From DATBJG01 sp963790545 (GTDB taxonomy: Bacteria; Acidobacteriota; Vicinamibacteria; Vicinamibacterales; JAMQPK01): DNA of 64,000 nucleotides. This document shows positions 44,330 to 52,925 of this stretch, piece by piece. The translations under genes were made by a program, and so were the position numbers. The DNA lies in contig CAWBPA010000018.1 in NCBI GenBank assembly GCA_963790545.1, positions 62,001-126,000 on the forward strand, given 5' to 3'. Each line of letters begins with the position of its first letter. Position 1 is the stretch's first letter. The notes under the pieces are model-generated. The model saw only the letters and a list, made by a program, of their open reading frames with translations. It searched no databases and had not been told where the DNA came from.

Positions 44330-45166
44330 CTAGCGCGGCAGGATGGCAATCGCGCGCAAAGGGCCACCGCTGCCTCCCCCGATTTTCATGGGCAACGCCA
44401 CGACATAGGCGCCCAGGGCGGGCAGCCTGTCCAGATTCGTGAGGTTCTCGAAAGCCGGGATCTCGCCCTCGGTCAGGATTCGGTGAGACTCGTACAGAGT
44501 GGATTGGCCCCGGTCGATGCTCGCCGTGTCGATCCCGATCGCGTCGATGGATCGGTTCTCGACGAGCCAGCGGGCGGCATCGGGATGCAGCCCGGGAAAG
44601 TGCAGCTTGGCCACGGCGGCGGCCCCTCGCTCTGAGGTGCCAAGATACCGCACCGCGTCGGGCCACCGCTTGGAAAACCCGGTCCGAAGCAAAACAATTC
44701 CCCTGTCCGGAATACGTCCGTTGACCTGTTCCCACCGCTCGAAATCGGCTGTGGCGATCTGATAGTCGGCATCCCGTTCAGCAGCGGTCGACACGTCAAC
44801 CACAATACCGGCGCCGGTCAATTGGTCGAGCGGGATTTGATCGACCGTGCGCCGTCCTTTCGCGAAATGAATGGGGGCATCAATGTGCGTGCCGCCATGT
44901 TCCGCGGAGAAGAAATTGTTGGCCGCGTAATAGTAACCCTGCTCGGTAACACCCTCGGCCACTTTCTCCAGTCTGAAATGCTCTGAGGTCGGCCACACGA
45001 TCGTCTCGCTGTCGTACGCGTGTGAAAGATCGACGAGTGGTCCGGACGGGAAGACGCCCGCCGACGATGGAGAGTCCGCGGCCGGGGCGGAGGGCGCTGG
45101 TGTGCACGCAGTGACAGAGGCTCCGGCGAGGACCGCCAACACCAGGTATCGCAAAAGGGCAGACAT
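44330..45166 (-). CDS. Cyclase-family (kynurenine formamidase-like) lipoprotein
   Basis: A 278-residue metal-dependent hydrolase of the cyclase family. The zinc motif HGGTHIDAPIHFAKG is intact, with PLVDLSHAYDSETIVWP before it and HPDAARWLVENRSIDAIGIDTASID after. The N-terminus LVLAVLAGASVTACTPAP has a lipobox (VTAC), so the enzyme is membrane-anchored in the periplasm, unlike KynB. No other tryptophan-pathway gene is near. ATG 45166 gives the lipoprotein signal directly. Confidence 0.82.
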   Translation of the reverse strand: MSALLRYLVLAVLAGASVTACTPAPSAPAADSPSSAGVFPSGPLVDLSHAYDSETIVWPTSEHFRLEKVAEGVTEQGYYYAANNFFSAEHGGTHIDAPIHFAKGRRTVDQIPLDQLTGAGIVVDVSTAAERDADYQIATADFERWEQVNGRIPDRGIVLLRTGFSKRWPDAVRYLGTSERGAAAVAKLHFPGLHPDAARWLVENRSIDAIGIDTASIDRGQSTLYESHRILTEGEIPAFENLTNLDRLPALGAYVVALPMKIGGGSGGPLRAIAILPR

Positions 45167-45206
45167 ATCGCGAGAGCTTACATCAGCCTTCAGACGCCGG
45201 TCGTAG

Positions 45207-45228
45207 CGCGCACGCTTTAGCGTGCGCG
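45207..45228. repeat. GTAGCGC-family palindrome
   Basis: CGCGCACGCT-TT-AGCGTGCGCG with perfect 10-bp arms, preceded by GTAG. It lies about 40 bases upstream of the cyclase-family start. Confidence 0.65.
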
Positions 45229-45418
45229 GGGAGCGCGGGGAGCGTGCGCAGAGGCGCGTGACGAGGGGCCCCGCCACCTGCCAGTCGCCCCCTGGTCCAA
45301 CCCCCGGTTGGCACCCGCCATTCACCGGGATTTCGCCGCAATTGGCCGAAATGCTGCACCCAGGTGGCCACTTGGCGCGTATTTTCATCAAGAACAACGC
45401 AAGACTCGGCAGGTGACC

Positions 45419-45619
45419 ATGACGCGAAGCACTTTAGTATGGGCGGCGGGCTTGTTGGCGATGGGCGCCACAGCGGTATCAAGCGCCCTGATTTGGCTGC
45501 TCGTCACGAGGCCGTCGATGGTCGCAACCGCGGCCGGTACGAGCGAGGTGACCGACCTGCTGCAGGTCCTGGTGGGCGTCGTTTATGAGGCGCTGATGGA
45601 CCTCGTTCGATACCTTTAA
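45419..45619 (+). CDS. Small membrane protein
   Basis: A 66-residue protein with one hydrophobic segment (WAAGLLAMGATAVSSALIWLLVT) and an amphipathic end (LLQVLVGVVYEALMDLVRYL). An AGGTGA site precedes ATG 45419. It lies just before the LiaF-like gene on the same strand and may belong to that operon. No family recognised. Confidence 0.45.
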   Translation: MTRSTLVWAAGLLAMGATAVSSALIWLLVTRPSMVATAAGTSEVTDLLQVLVGVVYEALMDLVRYL

Positions 45620-45645
45620 TAAGTAGATTGCAGAAGAGCAGGCAG

Positions 45646-46422
45646 ATGGTTCAGCCAGTGAAGGCCCCCGAATTTCAAGTAACGGCCCAGCTCATGTTGG
45701 GCGTCGTCGTCGTCGCCATCGGCGTGCTCTTCACGCTGGACAATCTCGGCGTGCTGGACGCCAGGGACATTCTTCGCTTCTGGCCGGTCGCCCTGCTGGT
45801 TTTCGGTATCGCGCAAGTCATGCATGCCCGCACCACCGCCCGTGGGTTTGCGGGCGTCCTCTGGATCCTGGCAGGCGGCTTCCTTCTCGGCCGGCAGCTT
45901 GGACTCTTCGACGTAAGGCTGGGCGACCTGTGGCCCCTGCTTCTTGTGGCGCTCGGCGGTTTCATTGTCTGGCAGGCGTTTCATCGAGAGCTTCCTGCGC
46001 AGGCGCGTGGAGATGTCTGGTCCGCCAGCATGGATGTCGAACGGCCTGCCTCGCCCCAACCCGAGCCCGCGCGGCGGGTTGCCCATACCGGATCTACGAT
46101 CTCCGGACTTGCCGTGATGGGAGAGTTCAAGCGCAAAATCAATCTCGGCGATTTCCGCGGCGGCCACCTGACGGCATTCATGGGCGGCTGCAATGTGGAC
46201 CTGCGCGGCGCGACCCCCGTCAACGGCGAAGCCGTCCTCGACGTGTTCGCCCTCATGGGGGGCATCGAAATCAGGGTGCCGAATACCTGGGATGTGGTCA
46301 ATGACGTGTTCCCCTTCATGGGAGGCATCGAGGACAAGACGACCAGGCCGGCCGGCGGGTCTGGACCGCGGCTGGTGCTTCGCGGGTTTGTCATGATGGG
46401 AGGCGTGACGATCCAGAATTGA
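45646..46422 (+). CDS. LiaF/LiaI-like membrane protein
   Basis: A 258-residue protein. The N-terminal half has several helices (LMLGVVVVAIGVLFTLDNLG, DILRFWPVALLVFGIAQVMH, GFAGVLWILAGGFLLGRQLG, WPLLLVALGGFIVWQAF), the LiaI/LiaF-like transmembrane region. The C-terminal half is a beta-helical domain with repeats AVMGEFKRKI, AFMGGCNVDLR, ALMGGIEIRV, PFMGGIEDKT and VMMGGVTI. LiaF proteins modulate cell-envelope stress kinases, and a LytS-type kinase gene follows. Start taken at ATG 45646; TTG 45628 is also possible. Confidence 0.82.
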   Translation: MVQPVKAPEFQVTAQLMLGVVVVAIGVLFTLDNLGVLDARDILRFWPVALLVFGIAQVMHARTTARGFAGVLWILAGGFLLGRQLGLFDVRLGDLWPLLLVALGGFIVWQAFHRELPAQARGDVWSASMDVERPASPQPEPARRVAHTGSTISGLAVMGEFKRKINLGDFRGGHLTAFMGGCNVDLRGATPVNGEAVLDVFALMGGIEIRVPNTWDVVNDVFPFMGGIEDKTTRPAGGSGPRLVLRGFVMMGGVTIQN

Positions 46423-46428
46423 CGTAGC

Positions 46429-46446
46429 GCAGGGCTTTAGGCCTGC
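46429..46446. repeat. GTAGCGC-family palindrome
   Basis: GCAGGGCT-TT-AGGCCTGC behind GTAGC, directly after the LiaF-like gene and 10 bases before the next start codon. One mismatch between arms. Confidence 0.6.
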
Positions 46447-46457
46447 TCACATCACCC

Positions 46458-47516
46458 ATGCATCCCATCCTCGCGCGGACAGACCGGCTGGCGCTGTATC
46501 TGGGCGGCTGGCTCATCGTCAGTGTTCTGCTTGGCAGCGTCCTGGCACTGCAGGGGTTGACCTGGGTCGAGGCGCTGCTCTTCCTGGTTCCCATCACCAT
46601 CGTCTACGGCTTCGTGTGTTTGTCTGCGTGGTACGTCTGCCGGGGAACTCCGCTTGCCGCCAACGACGGCGGGCGCGCACTCGCCTCCGCTGCGGTGGCG
46701 GCGGCGGTCGCGAGTGGGCTTTGGGCCGGTCTGAGCCATCTCTGGATCAACGTTCTCGTCTCGTTTCCGATGCTCGCAGCAGTGGAGGAGCCCTATCGCC
46801 GACAGGTACCGCTGCTCTTTGCGAGCGGCGTCCTGTTGTATCTGCTGGCGCTTGCCGTCCATTACCTGCTGCTCGCGTTCGAAATTGCGCGTGAGGCCGA
46901 GCGACGTCAACTGCAGTTGGAAGTTCTGGCGCGCGATGCCGAGCTGCGGGCCCTGCGGGCGCAAATCGACCCGCACTTCCTGTACAACAGTCTCAATTCG
47001 ATCAACGCGCTGACCGGCAGCGATCCGGCAGGCGCACGTCGAATGTGCGTGTTGCTCGGCGATTTCTTGCGCAACACGCTGAAAGTGGGAACCCGCGACC
47101 GTATTTCGTTGGAAGACGAGCTCCTCTTGACCGACGGGTTCTTGAGCATCGAACAAGTTCGTTTCGGAGAGCGCCTGCAGGTGGAACGCTCGATTGATCC
47201 CGCTGCGTCCAAGTGCCTTGTGCCGCCGCTTCTCCTGCAGCCGCTCGTGGAAAATGCCATCGCACATGGCATCGCGCGTACGCTCGAGGGAGGTGTGATT
47301 CGTCTGGACGTGGCGCGCAATAATGGCCGCCTGTCGATTGCCATCCTGAACCCCAAGGATCCGGACGACATCCAGCGACAGACGGGCGGGGTGGGACTCG
47401 AAAACGTCCGGCGGCGGATGGAGACCATGTTTGGAACTGGCGCGCGCATGGAGACGCACGCGGACCCAGATCAATTTCGCGTTGAGCTCTCTTTGCCCTG
47501 GGTCACCGAGGGCTGA
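46458..47516 (+). CDS. LytS-type sensor histidine kinase
   Basis: A 352-residue membrane kinase. About four helices occupy residues 10-145, followed by a coiled region and the His_kinase motif RAQIDPHFLYNSLNSINAL, with His173 as phosphorylation site. The ATP-binding part has PLVENAIAHGIARTLEGGVI (N box) and GGVGLENVRRRMETMFG (G box). Its partner, a LytTR-type regulator, is at 49199, separated by an inserted IS element. Together with the LiaF-like protein it likely senses envelope stress. Confidence 0.88.
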   Translation: MHPILARTDRLALYLGGWLIVSVLLGSVLALQGLTWVEALLFLVPITIVYGFVCLSAWYVCRGTPLAANDGGRALASAAVAAAVASGLWAGLSHLWINVLVSFPMLAAVEEPYRRQVPLLFASGVLLYLLALAVHYLLLAFEIAREAERRQLQLEVLARDAELRALRAQIDPHFLYNSLNSINALTGSDPAGARRMCVLLGDFLRNTLKVGTRDRISLEDELLLTDGFLSIEQVRFGERLQVERSIDPAASKCLVPPLLLQPLVENAIAHGIARTLEGGVIRLDVARNNGRLSIAILNPKDPDDIQRQTGGVGLENVRRRMETMFGTGARMETHADPDQFRVELSLPWVTEG

Positions 47517-47527
47517 AGGCCGTTCAC

Positions 47528-47586
47528 CACAGAGGTCACAGAGGACACAGAGAAAACTTGGCCAAAACAACTCTGTGACCTCTGTG
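47528..47586. repeat. Inverted repeat between kinase gene and IS
   Basis: CACAGAGGTCACAGAG (47528-47543) and its exact complement CTCTGTGACCTCTGTG (47571-47586), with an AT-rich loop. Same family as the hairpin at 34592-34690. Could terminate the kinase transcript. Confidence 0.65.
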
Positions 47587-47609
47587 ACCTTCTATGTTAC
47601 GGACCGCTG

Positions 47610-47983
47610 TCAAGCGTCCTCTTGTAAAGATGTTCGTTCTCAGCCCGTTCGCTCCTCACCTCTGGCCGCCGGAGCAGGCCCCTTACCAAGCGCGGGCCTG
47701 CGGAGGCGGCGATCGACTGAGCCGTGTCGACGGTGGCCCGCCCCTCGCGGGTGGCTCACCCGTATCGGTGCGGGTCGACTCACGCGGGTCCGGGTCAAGT
47801 CTGGGTGGTGACCCAGCGCTCGCCTTCTATCCGAGCTCGCACGCATGCGCGCGGCTCCCAGAGACTGTTCATTCTCGGTCCGGACACGTGAGCTGCGGCA
47901 CCTTCTCCGTGTCGGTCACCCGTGGGCGACCCGTCACAGTCCGTGCACGCAACGCGCGTGAGACGTGTCACCACCAGAGGCGA
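47610..47983 (-). ncRNA. Candidate bridge/seek RNA region of the IS
   Basis: A 374-base non-coding flank downstream of the transposase. In IS1111-group elements the guide RNA that pairs with target and donor DNA is encoded in this 3' flank. I cannot fold it reliably; the assignment rests on position and family knowledge. Confidence 0.35.
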
Positions 47984-49117
47984 CTACGCCATTTTCACCA
48001 ACGCGTTCGCAGGGACGACGCCCGTCGTCGCATACCGCCACAGCGCGATCACCAACCGCCGCGCGACCGCCACAATGCCGATGCGCCGCAATCGTTTACT
48101 GCCGCCGAAGCGCTCGCGATACCAGCGCGTGAGCGGACTGCCCCGTTGCCAGCGCACCCAATTCCACGCCAGCTGAATACTGACGGCTTGCAGCCGCGGA
48201 TTCCCCGCGCGACTGATGCCTTGTTCCTGACGCCGTTCCCCACTCTCAAAGGGCGTGGGCGTAAAGCCGAGGAGGCCGCCCACTTCACGTCGATTGCGGA
48301 AGGCGCGCCACACCAAGCCTTCATCGAGCAGTGTCGACGCACTCGTCGCCGCCACGCCCTTCAGGCGAATCAACCGCCCGAGCGCACTGTCGGCCGGCGC
48401 GGCCATCGCCACGGCCTGTTGCTGCGCATCGAGGTCCGCGAGGTGCGCCGCGAGGACGGCCCACCGTGCCTCGGCGCGCTCGAGCCGCGCCTGCAGCGCG
48501 CGCGGCAAGCCCGTCTCGGCCCAATCGCGCACCGTCGTCCACCAGCCCGGCGTCCGACGCCGGGGCAGCCGACACCCCCACAGCGCCAGCCAGCTGCGCA
48601 TCTGATTGATCAGCCGCGTTTGTTCCTGCACCAACGTCGTCCGCTCGCGACTGACTTGGCGGGCGGCTTCGTCCGCCACCGAGGGGACCCGCACTTCCGC
48701 CCAGACGTCCTGTTCTCCATTGCAGACCCGGACCAGCATCCGCACCAGCTTCAGCGCGTCGAGGCGATCGGTTTTGGCCCGCCGCGCCCGACGACTGACC
48801 TCGATGCTCGCCGAATCCACCACTCGATTGCTGATCCCCACCGTGCGCAAGGCCCGATGAATCCAAAAGCCATCCCGCCCGGCTTCATAGCAGCTGAGGA
48901 CCGGTGCGGTCTCCGGCAGCTGAAAGTGGTGACGGCCAGCCCGGACCACGCGGGCGACCGCCGGCACATCACCGGCCCGCACCGTCCGAACCCAGGGCTC
49001 GCTCCCAACCCCGGACATCATCGCGAGCTTCCACTGTTTCGCACTCAACTCGAACGCCATGTACAACGTCGGTTCACTTACACTACCGAATGCAGAGCGG
49101 GTCGTTGCAGTCATCAC
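47984..49117 (-). CDS. IS110-family transposase
   Basis: A 377-residue recombinase. The N-terminal RuvC-like domain carries the acidic residues in YMAFELSAKQWKL (Glu in place of the usual Asp), CYEAGRDGFWIHRAL and RRARRAKTDRLDALKLV (DxxD). A coiled region follows, then the Tnp domain with LIRLKGVAATSASTLL, LLGFTPTPFESGERRQEQGISRAGNPRLQ (serine nucleophile region) and a last basic helix. Length is normal and the frame is intact, so the element may be active. Confidence 0.9.
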   Translation of the reverse strand: MMTATTRSAFGSVSEPTLYMAFELSAKQWKLAMMSGVGSEPWVRTVRAGDVPAVARVVRAGRHHFQLPETAPVLSCYEAGRDGFWIHRALRTVGISNRVVDSASIEVSRRARRAKTDRLDALKLVRMLVRVCNGEQDVWAEVRVPSVADEAARQVSRERTTLVQEQTRLINQMRSWLALWGCRLPRRRTPGWWTTVRDWAETGLPRALQARLERAEARWAVLAAHLADLDAQQQAVAMAAPADSALGRLIRLKGVAATSASTLLDEGLVWRAFRNRREVGGLLGFTPTPFESGERRQEQGISRAGNPRLQAVSIQLAWNWVRWQRGSPLTRWYRERFGGSKRLRRIGIVAVARRLVIALWRYATTGVVPANALVKMA

Positions 49118-49198
49118 AGCCTCCTTCGACTTAGCCGTTCGAGGAAGCTTAACTGCAGCGGTCCGCTCTCATAGTCTCTCCGTGGTAAGAGCACGACC

Positions 49199-49932
49199 AT
49201 GATCAAAGTTGCCATCGTAGACGACGAGGCGCCCGCGCGGGCTGTCGTCCGCGAGTATCTCAGCGCCGTGGGCGACGTGGAGGTTGTAGCCGAGTGCGCC
49301 AACGGCTTTGACGCCGTGAAAGCGGTCGCCGAGCTGCGGCCGGATCTCCTGTTCCTCGACGTGCAGATGCCAAAGCTCGACGGCTTCGAGGTGCTCGAGC
49401 TCATTGGCCCCGAGGTGGCGGTCGTCTTCGTCACAGCCTACGATCAATATGCCCTGAGAGCCTTCGAGGTGCACGCCGTCGACTACTTGCTCAAGCCGTT
49501 CAGCGCCGAGCGGCTCGTGGCCACACTCGAGCGCGCGCGTGAGAGGCTGAGCCGCGGCGAGTCAGTACCGGCGCAAGCGCTGGTGGATGACGCCAGGCCG
49601 CGACAAGGGTATGCCGCGCGCGTGCTGATCCGGGACGGTTCGCGCGTCCACGTGATGCCGGTGGAAAAGATTGACTATGTTCAAGCCCAGGATGACTACG
49701 TCGGTACTCCTCTGCCGGCAAGCAGTACCTCAAGGAGCAGACGCTGGCCCAGGTCGAAGCCTCTCTCGACCCGAAGAAGTTCGTGAGAATTCACCGGTCG
49801 TTCGTCCTCAATCTCGAGCGTCTGGCGCGCGTCGAGCTGGACGAGCGCGAGAACCGCATCGCGATTCTCTCCGACGGTCACCGTCTTCCCGTAAGCCGGG
49901 CTGGATATGCGCGACTGAGCGCGCTGTTGTAG
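49199..49932 (+). pseudogene. LytTR-type response regulator, frameshifted
   Basis: A partner for the LytS-type kinase. The receiver is complete: Asp8/Asp9 (IVDDEAPAR), Asp54 (LLFLDVQMPKL), Thr (FVTAYDQ) and Lys (YLLKPFS). The LytTR DNA-binding domain begins VLIRDGSRVHVMPVEKIDYVQAQDDYV, where the frame is lost at about 49702-49706 (one base missing). The downstream frame reads GKQYLKEQTLAQVEASLDPKKFVRIHRSFVLN and ends GYARLSALL at 49932. Without repair the protein lacks half of its DNA-binding domain. Confidence 0.82.
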
Positions 49933-50036
49933 CACTTGATAGCCTCTCTATTTGTTCTATTATGTAGAACTAATTCTGAGGCCACGCCCATTCACACTCG
50001 CTGAACCACGGCACTGGCAGCTGATGGAGACGAACG

Positions 50037-51102
50037 ATGACACACAGGCTTGCGACCGTGATGGTGGTGTTCGGTACTCAGCACGCCGCTGGCAGCACAG
50101 TGGTTGAAGGAGCCCACCAAGGGGATACCACGCACTGCTGATGGGAAGCCAAACCTGTCGGCCCCCGCACCACGCACGCCTGATGGAAAACCAGACCTGT
50201 CAGGATTGTGGCGGATCGACTCCGGCCCATACGGCGGAAATCTCGTCGCAGACTTGAAGCCGGCTGACATTCAACGCTGGGCCGACGCTCTCTATAAGCA
50301 ACGGATGGAGGATCTCGGGAAGGACGATCCGTCCACATTCAAGTGTTTGCCGCAAGGGCCACGGGCGACCCTGGGGGGAGCGGGATGGGCGAGGATCATT
50401 CAGACCCCGAGCGTTATCGCCATCCTGTTCGAAAATCTCAGCTACCGGCAGATCTTCCTCGACGGTCGGACGCTGCCGGACGATCTCCATCCCAGTTTCA
50501 TGGGCTACTCAGTCGGCCGTTGGGAGAACGATACGCTCGTGGTGGAAAGTCGAGGCTTCAAAGACGACACGTGGCTCGATTTCGGTGGTCATCCACACAC
50601 CGAAAACCTGCGCATCGTCGAGCGCTTTCAGCGCCGCGATTTCGGTCACATCGACTTACAGCAGACCTATGAAGATCCCGGGATTTACAGCAAGCCCTGG
50701 ACGGTCAATGTGAAGGTCGAGTTTGTACCCGACACTGAGATGCTCGAGTATGTCTGCAACGAAAACGAAAAGGACTACGCGCGCCTCGTCGGCAAGGCGT
50801 CTGATGACAAGAAAAATGCGGTGAAAGTGGATCGCCAGGTGCTGGCCAGATATGTTGGCGCATATGAATTTCGTTCGACGGAAGCCCCACAGATCGTCAC
50901 GGTTGTGAATGTGACCTTGATGGGCGGCGATTTGTTTCTCGATATCGGCGGGAAAGATCCGCAAGCGATGATTCCGTTGTCGGAGACGACGTTCTCGACG
51001 TTCGGGTCTCGACTCGAGTTTGTGATGAATCAGAAAGGGCTCGTCGACCATGCGATCTTCCGCATTGTCGAGGGCGACTTGAAGGGCGTTCCCAAGCGAT
51101 GA
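50037..51102 (+). CDS. Secreted protein, PDGKPDLSG family (copy 3), frameshift in signal peptide
   Basis: The mature part (from 50104) reads PRTADGKPNLSAPAPRTPDGKPDLSGLW, then ARIIQTPSVIAILFENLSYRQIFLDGR, GYSVGRWENDTLVVESRGFKDDTWLDFGGH and ERFQRRDFGHIDLQQTYEDPGIYSKPW, matching copy 1 closely. The signal peptide is split: ATG 50037 starts MTHRLATVMVVF, but the rest (SVLSTPLAAAQWLKEP) is in the frame of 50104, so a base is gained or two lost near 50072. As written, only an unexported protein from an internal start could be made. Confidence 0.75.
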
Positions 51103-51453
51103 CGTAAGTGCGATGGGCGCAGGGCGATGCCAAGCAAAAGATGCCATCTCCGAGCCTTCGTAGCCGGGCCCTCACGCACGCGACATGGGGCTGAACGGCG
51201 ACGTCGGGTTGAAAGCCCACGGTAATCAGCGGGCCCTCCGTGAGGTCGGATGAGCTAGGCCGGCAGTTTGCTCGCAACCCCGTGAAATCCTCAATGAAAT
51301 TTGGCCTCTTCGGTCTTTCCACGCACGGTACGCCTTCTGCAGGCCGACGCGGGGTTGAGCCTGGCCCCGCGCGACGAAGGTTCCACGAACCCGCGAGCCG
51401 TCACGCTTTGATGGTTGGTTCACCAGCCACGGACCGCTGCGGAAAGGAATGCC
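51103..51453. other. Gene-free stretch of about 350 bases
   Basis: No frame here looks like a gene. It contains two GGGCCCTC segments (GCCGGGCCCTCACGC and GCGGGCCCTCCGTGAGG) about 60 bases apart and an ordinary ribosome site just before 51454. I recognise no RNA family. Confidence 0.4.
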
Positions 51454-52497
51454 ATGTACCACGTTGTTCATAGTGTCCTTACATCGCGCTCAGTTTTTCG
51501 AATGAGCATGCTGCTCATCCTGGCTGGGGCACTCTTGCCCGATAGCGCGTTGGCGCAACCGGCGCCGGCAAACCAATCGGCGGCCCAGGCCCAGGCTACG
51601 CAAAAGGAGCCGCCCAAGCTTGGCTGGAGCAACACGACCGATTTGAGCCTGGTCGTGACCAACGGCAACTCGTCGTCCCGCACAATCGGGTTTTCAGAGA
51701 AGTTGTGGCACGTCTGGCCCAACGCCCGCTTCGATTTCGAGGCTACGAGCGTCCGCTCGGACAACGCCGACGACCGCTACTTCCTCGTCGATCCGGGCCT
51801 GGAATTTGCGGTCGGCAGCACTCCTGTCGCTCCATCCATCTCGCTCGTCAAGCCGCCACGAGAACCCGACACCGCGAATTACCTTGTGGGCGGACGCTAC
51901 CAGCGCAACATTACGCCAAAGTTCTTCTGGAATACGGGCGCCAGCTGGGATCGCAACGAAGACGCGGGCATCCTCGCGCGCTACATCGTGTTCGGAGGGC
52001 TTGGCAACACCTGGATTGACGTCGCGACGCGCCGCTTCGTCACCACCTACGGCATCAGCTTTACCGATCGAAAGGAAGAGGAACCCGACGCCGAGAAGGA
52101 ACGCCGGTTTGCCGGCGCCCGCGCCGGCTACGATTACACGGACCGGTTCGGCACGACGAGCACGACTTTCACCAGCGTGCTGACAAGTAACTTCAACCTC
52201 GTCGACGCCACGGACTTCTCGATCAACACCACGCAGGCCCTGACTGTGGCGATGAACAATCGCCTGGCGCTCAAGGTGAGCCTCCAGCTGCTCTTCGAGA
52301 ACGAGCCGGCGCTCGCGACCGATCTGGACGTCATCGCCTTCGTCGAGCTGATCAATCCGGATGGCATCCCGAGCTCAGGTGACGAGCGCTACCGGACCGT
52401 CACGTCCGGCGGAACCCAGATCGTCGTCGGCTCCGCGGACGCGCGAAGGGACAAGCTCGATACCATCGTCCGCACCTCGCTCGTGATCACGTTCTAA
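51454..52497 (+). CDS. DUF481 family outer-membrane protein
   Basis: A 347-residue exported beta-barrel candidate. Signal peptide (FRMSMLLILAGALLPDSALAQ) is followed by LGWSNTTDLSLVVTNGNSSSRTIGFSEKLWHVWPNARFDFEATSV, NYLVGGRYQRNITPKFFWNTGASWDRNEDAGILAR and FINTTQALTVAMNN-like alternating strands, ending RDKLDTIVRTSLVITF with a terminal Phe typical of barrels. This is the DUF481 (salt-induced outer-membrane protein) pattern. ATG 51454 follows GGAAAGGA. Function unknown. Confidence 0.82.
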   Translation: MYHVVHSVLTSRSVFRMSMLLILAGALLPDSALAQPAPANQSAAQAQATQKEPPKLGWSNTTDLSLVVTNGNSSSRTIGFSEKLWHVWPNARFDFEATSVRSDNADDRYFLVDPGLEFAVGSTPVAPSISLVKPPREPDTANYLVGGRYQRNITPKFFWNTGASWDRNEDAGILARYIVFGGLGNTWIDVATRRFVTTYGISFTDRKEEEPDAEKERRFAGARAGYDYTDRFGTTSTTFTSVLTSNFNLVDATDFSINTTQALTVAMNNRLALKVSLQLLFENEPALATDLDVIAFVELINPDGIPSSGDERYRTVTSGGTQIVVGSADARRDKLDTIVRTSLVITF

Positions 52498-52529
52498 ACG
52501 CCGCGTCGTCTTGGGGCGGAAGCTTAGCC

Positions 52530-52572
52530 TGCCAACCGTAGCTCGCTCACTATTCTCGCGAGCGAAGGTTGG
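52530..52572 (-). terminator. Inverted repeat after tRNA-Ser
   Basis: GCCAACCGTAGCTCGCT and AGCGAAGGTTGGC pair around a short loop, directly after the 3' end of tRNA-Ser. It closely resembles the hairpin after tRNA-Gln and probably ends the tRNA transcript. Confidence 0.5.
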
Positions 52573-52663
52573 CGGTGAGGCAGGGATTCGAACCCTGGGT
52601 GGAAGTTTTAGCCCCCACAACGGTTTAGCAAACCGCCGCCTTCAGCCTCTCGGCCACCTCACC
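52573..52663 (-). tRNA. tRNA-Ser (GCT)
   Basis: The minus strand begins GGTGAGGTGGCCGAGAGGC and ends CCTCACC plus discriminator G. The anticodon loop TTGCTAA gives anticodon GCT. A long variable arm (GTGGGGGCTAAAACTTCCAC) marks a class II tRNA. The T loop is GGTTCGAATCC. CCA is not encoded. Confidence 0.92.
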
Positions 52664-52675
52664 GTATTGAAATTG

Positions 52676-52925
52676 CTAAGGATTTTGCGGGTTCCGCTTG
52701 GCTCGAGCAGTCACCAGGGCCGTACTCTGCCCAAAACTGTGCCCTAACCGGTTCGAAGCGTCCCGCAGGTCTCCGTCGCTCACGACATTATAGCGATCGA
52801 AGACGCTACGAGTCTTGTGGCCGCTCAATTTCATCGCCACGCGTTCGGGGATGCCGGCGCGCACCATGTTCCGGATGGCCGTTCGGCGAAAATCGTGCGG
52901 GATGCTGCCGGGACAGCCGGCGGCG
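52676..52925 (-). pseudogene. Tyrosine recombinase (integrase) remnant
   Basis: The C-terminal catalytic end of a phage-type integrase: IPHDFRRTAIRNMVRAG (HxxR motif), then PERVAMKLSGHKTRSVFDRYNVVSDGDL with the second His/Lys and the catalytic Tyr. The frame joins a different fragment at about 52925, so the N-terminal two thirds are missing. It sits 13 bases from tRNA-Ser, the normal attachment place for integrative elements. Confidence 0.75.

Larger units (their letters stand above)
47601..49164 (-). mobile_element. IS110-family insertion sequence, IS1111-type
   Basis: The element is defined by a 9-bp inverted pair, GGACCGCTG at 47601-47609 and CAGCGGTCC at 49156-49164, enclosing one transposase gene. 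The long non-coding side (47610-47983) is downstream of the transposase, and short terminal repeats are present; both are features of the IS1111 subgroup. It lies between the LytS-type kinase and its LytTR regulator. Exact ends and any target duplication cannot be fixed without an empty site. Confidence 0.7.

Noticed and set aside
47594..49174. Forward 526-residue open frame across the IS
   Set aside because: Antisense to a complete IS110 transposase; Pro/Arg-rich with no domain.
51430..51440. ACGGACCGCTG, identical to 11 bases at the left end of the IS
   Set aside because: No transposase or second end nearby; a single 11-base match in 64 kb can occur by chance.
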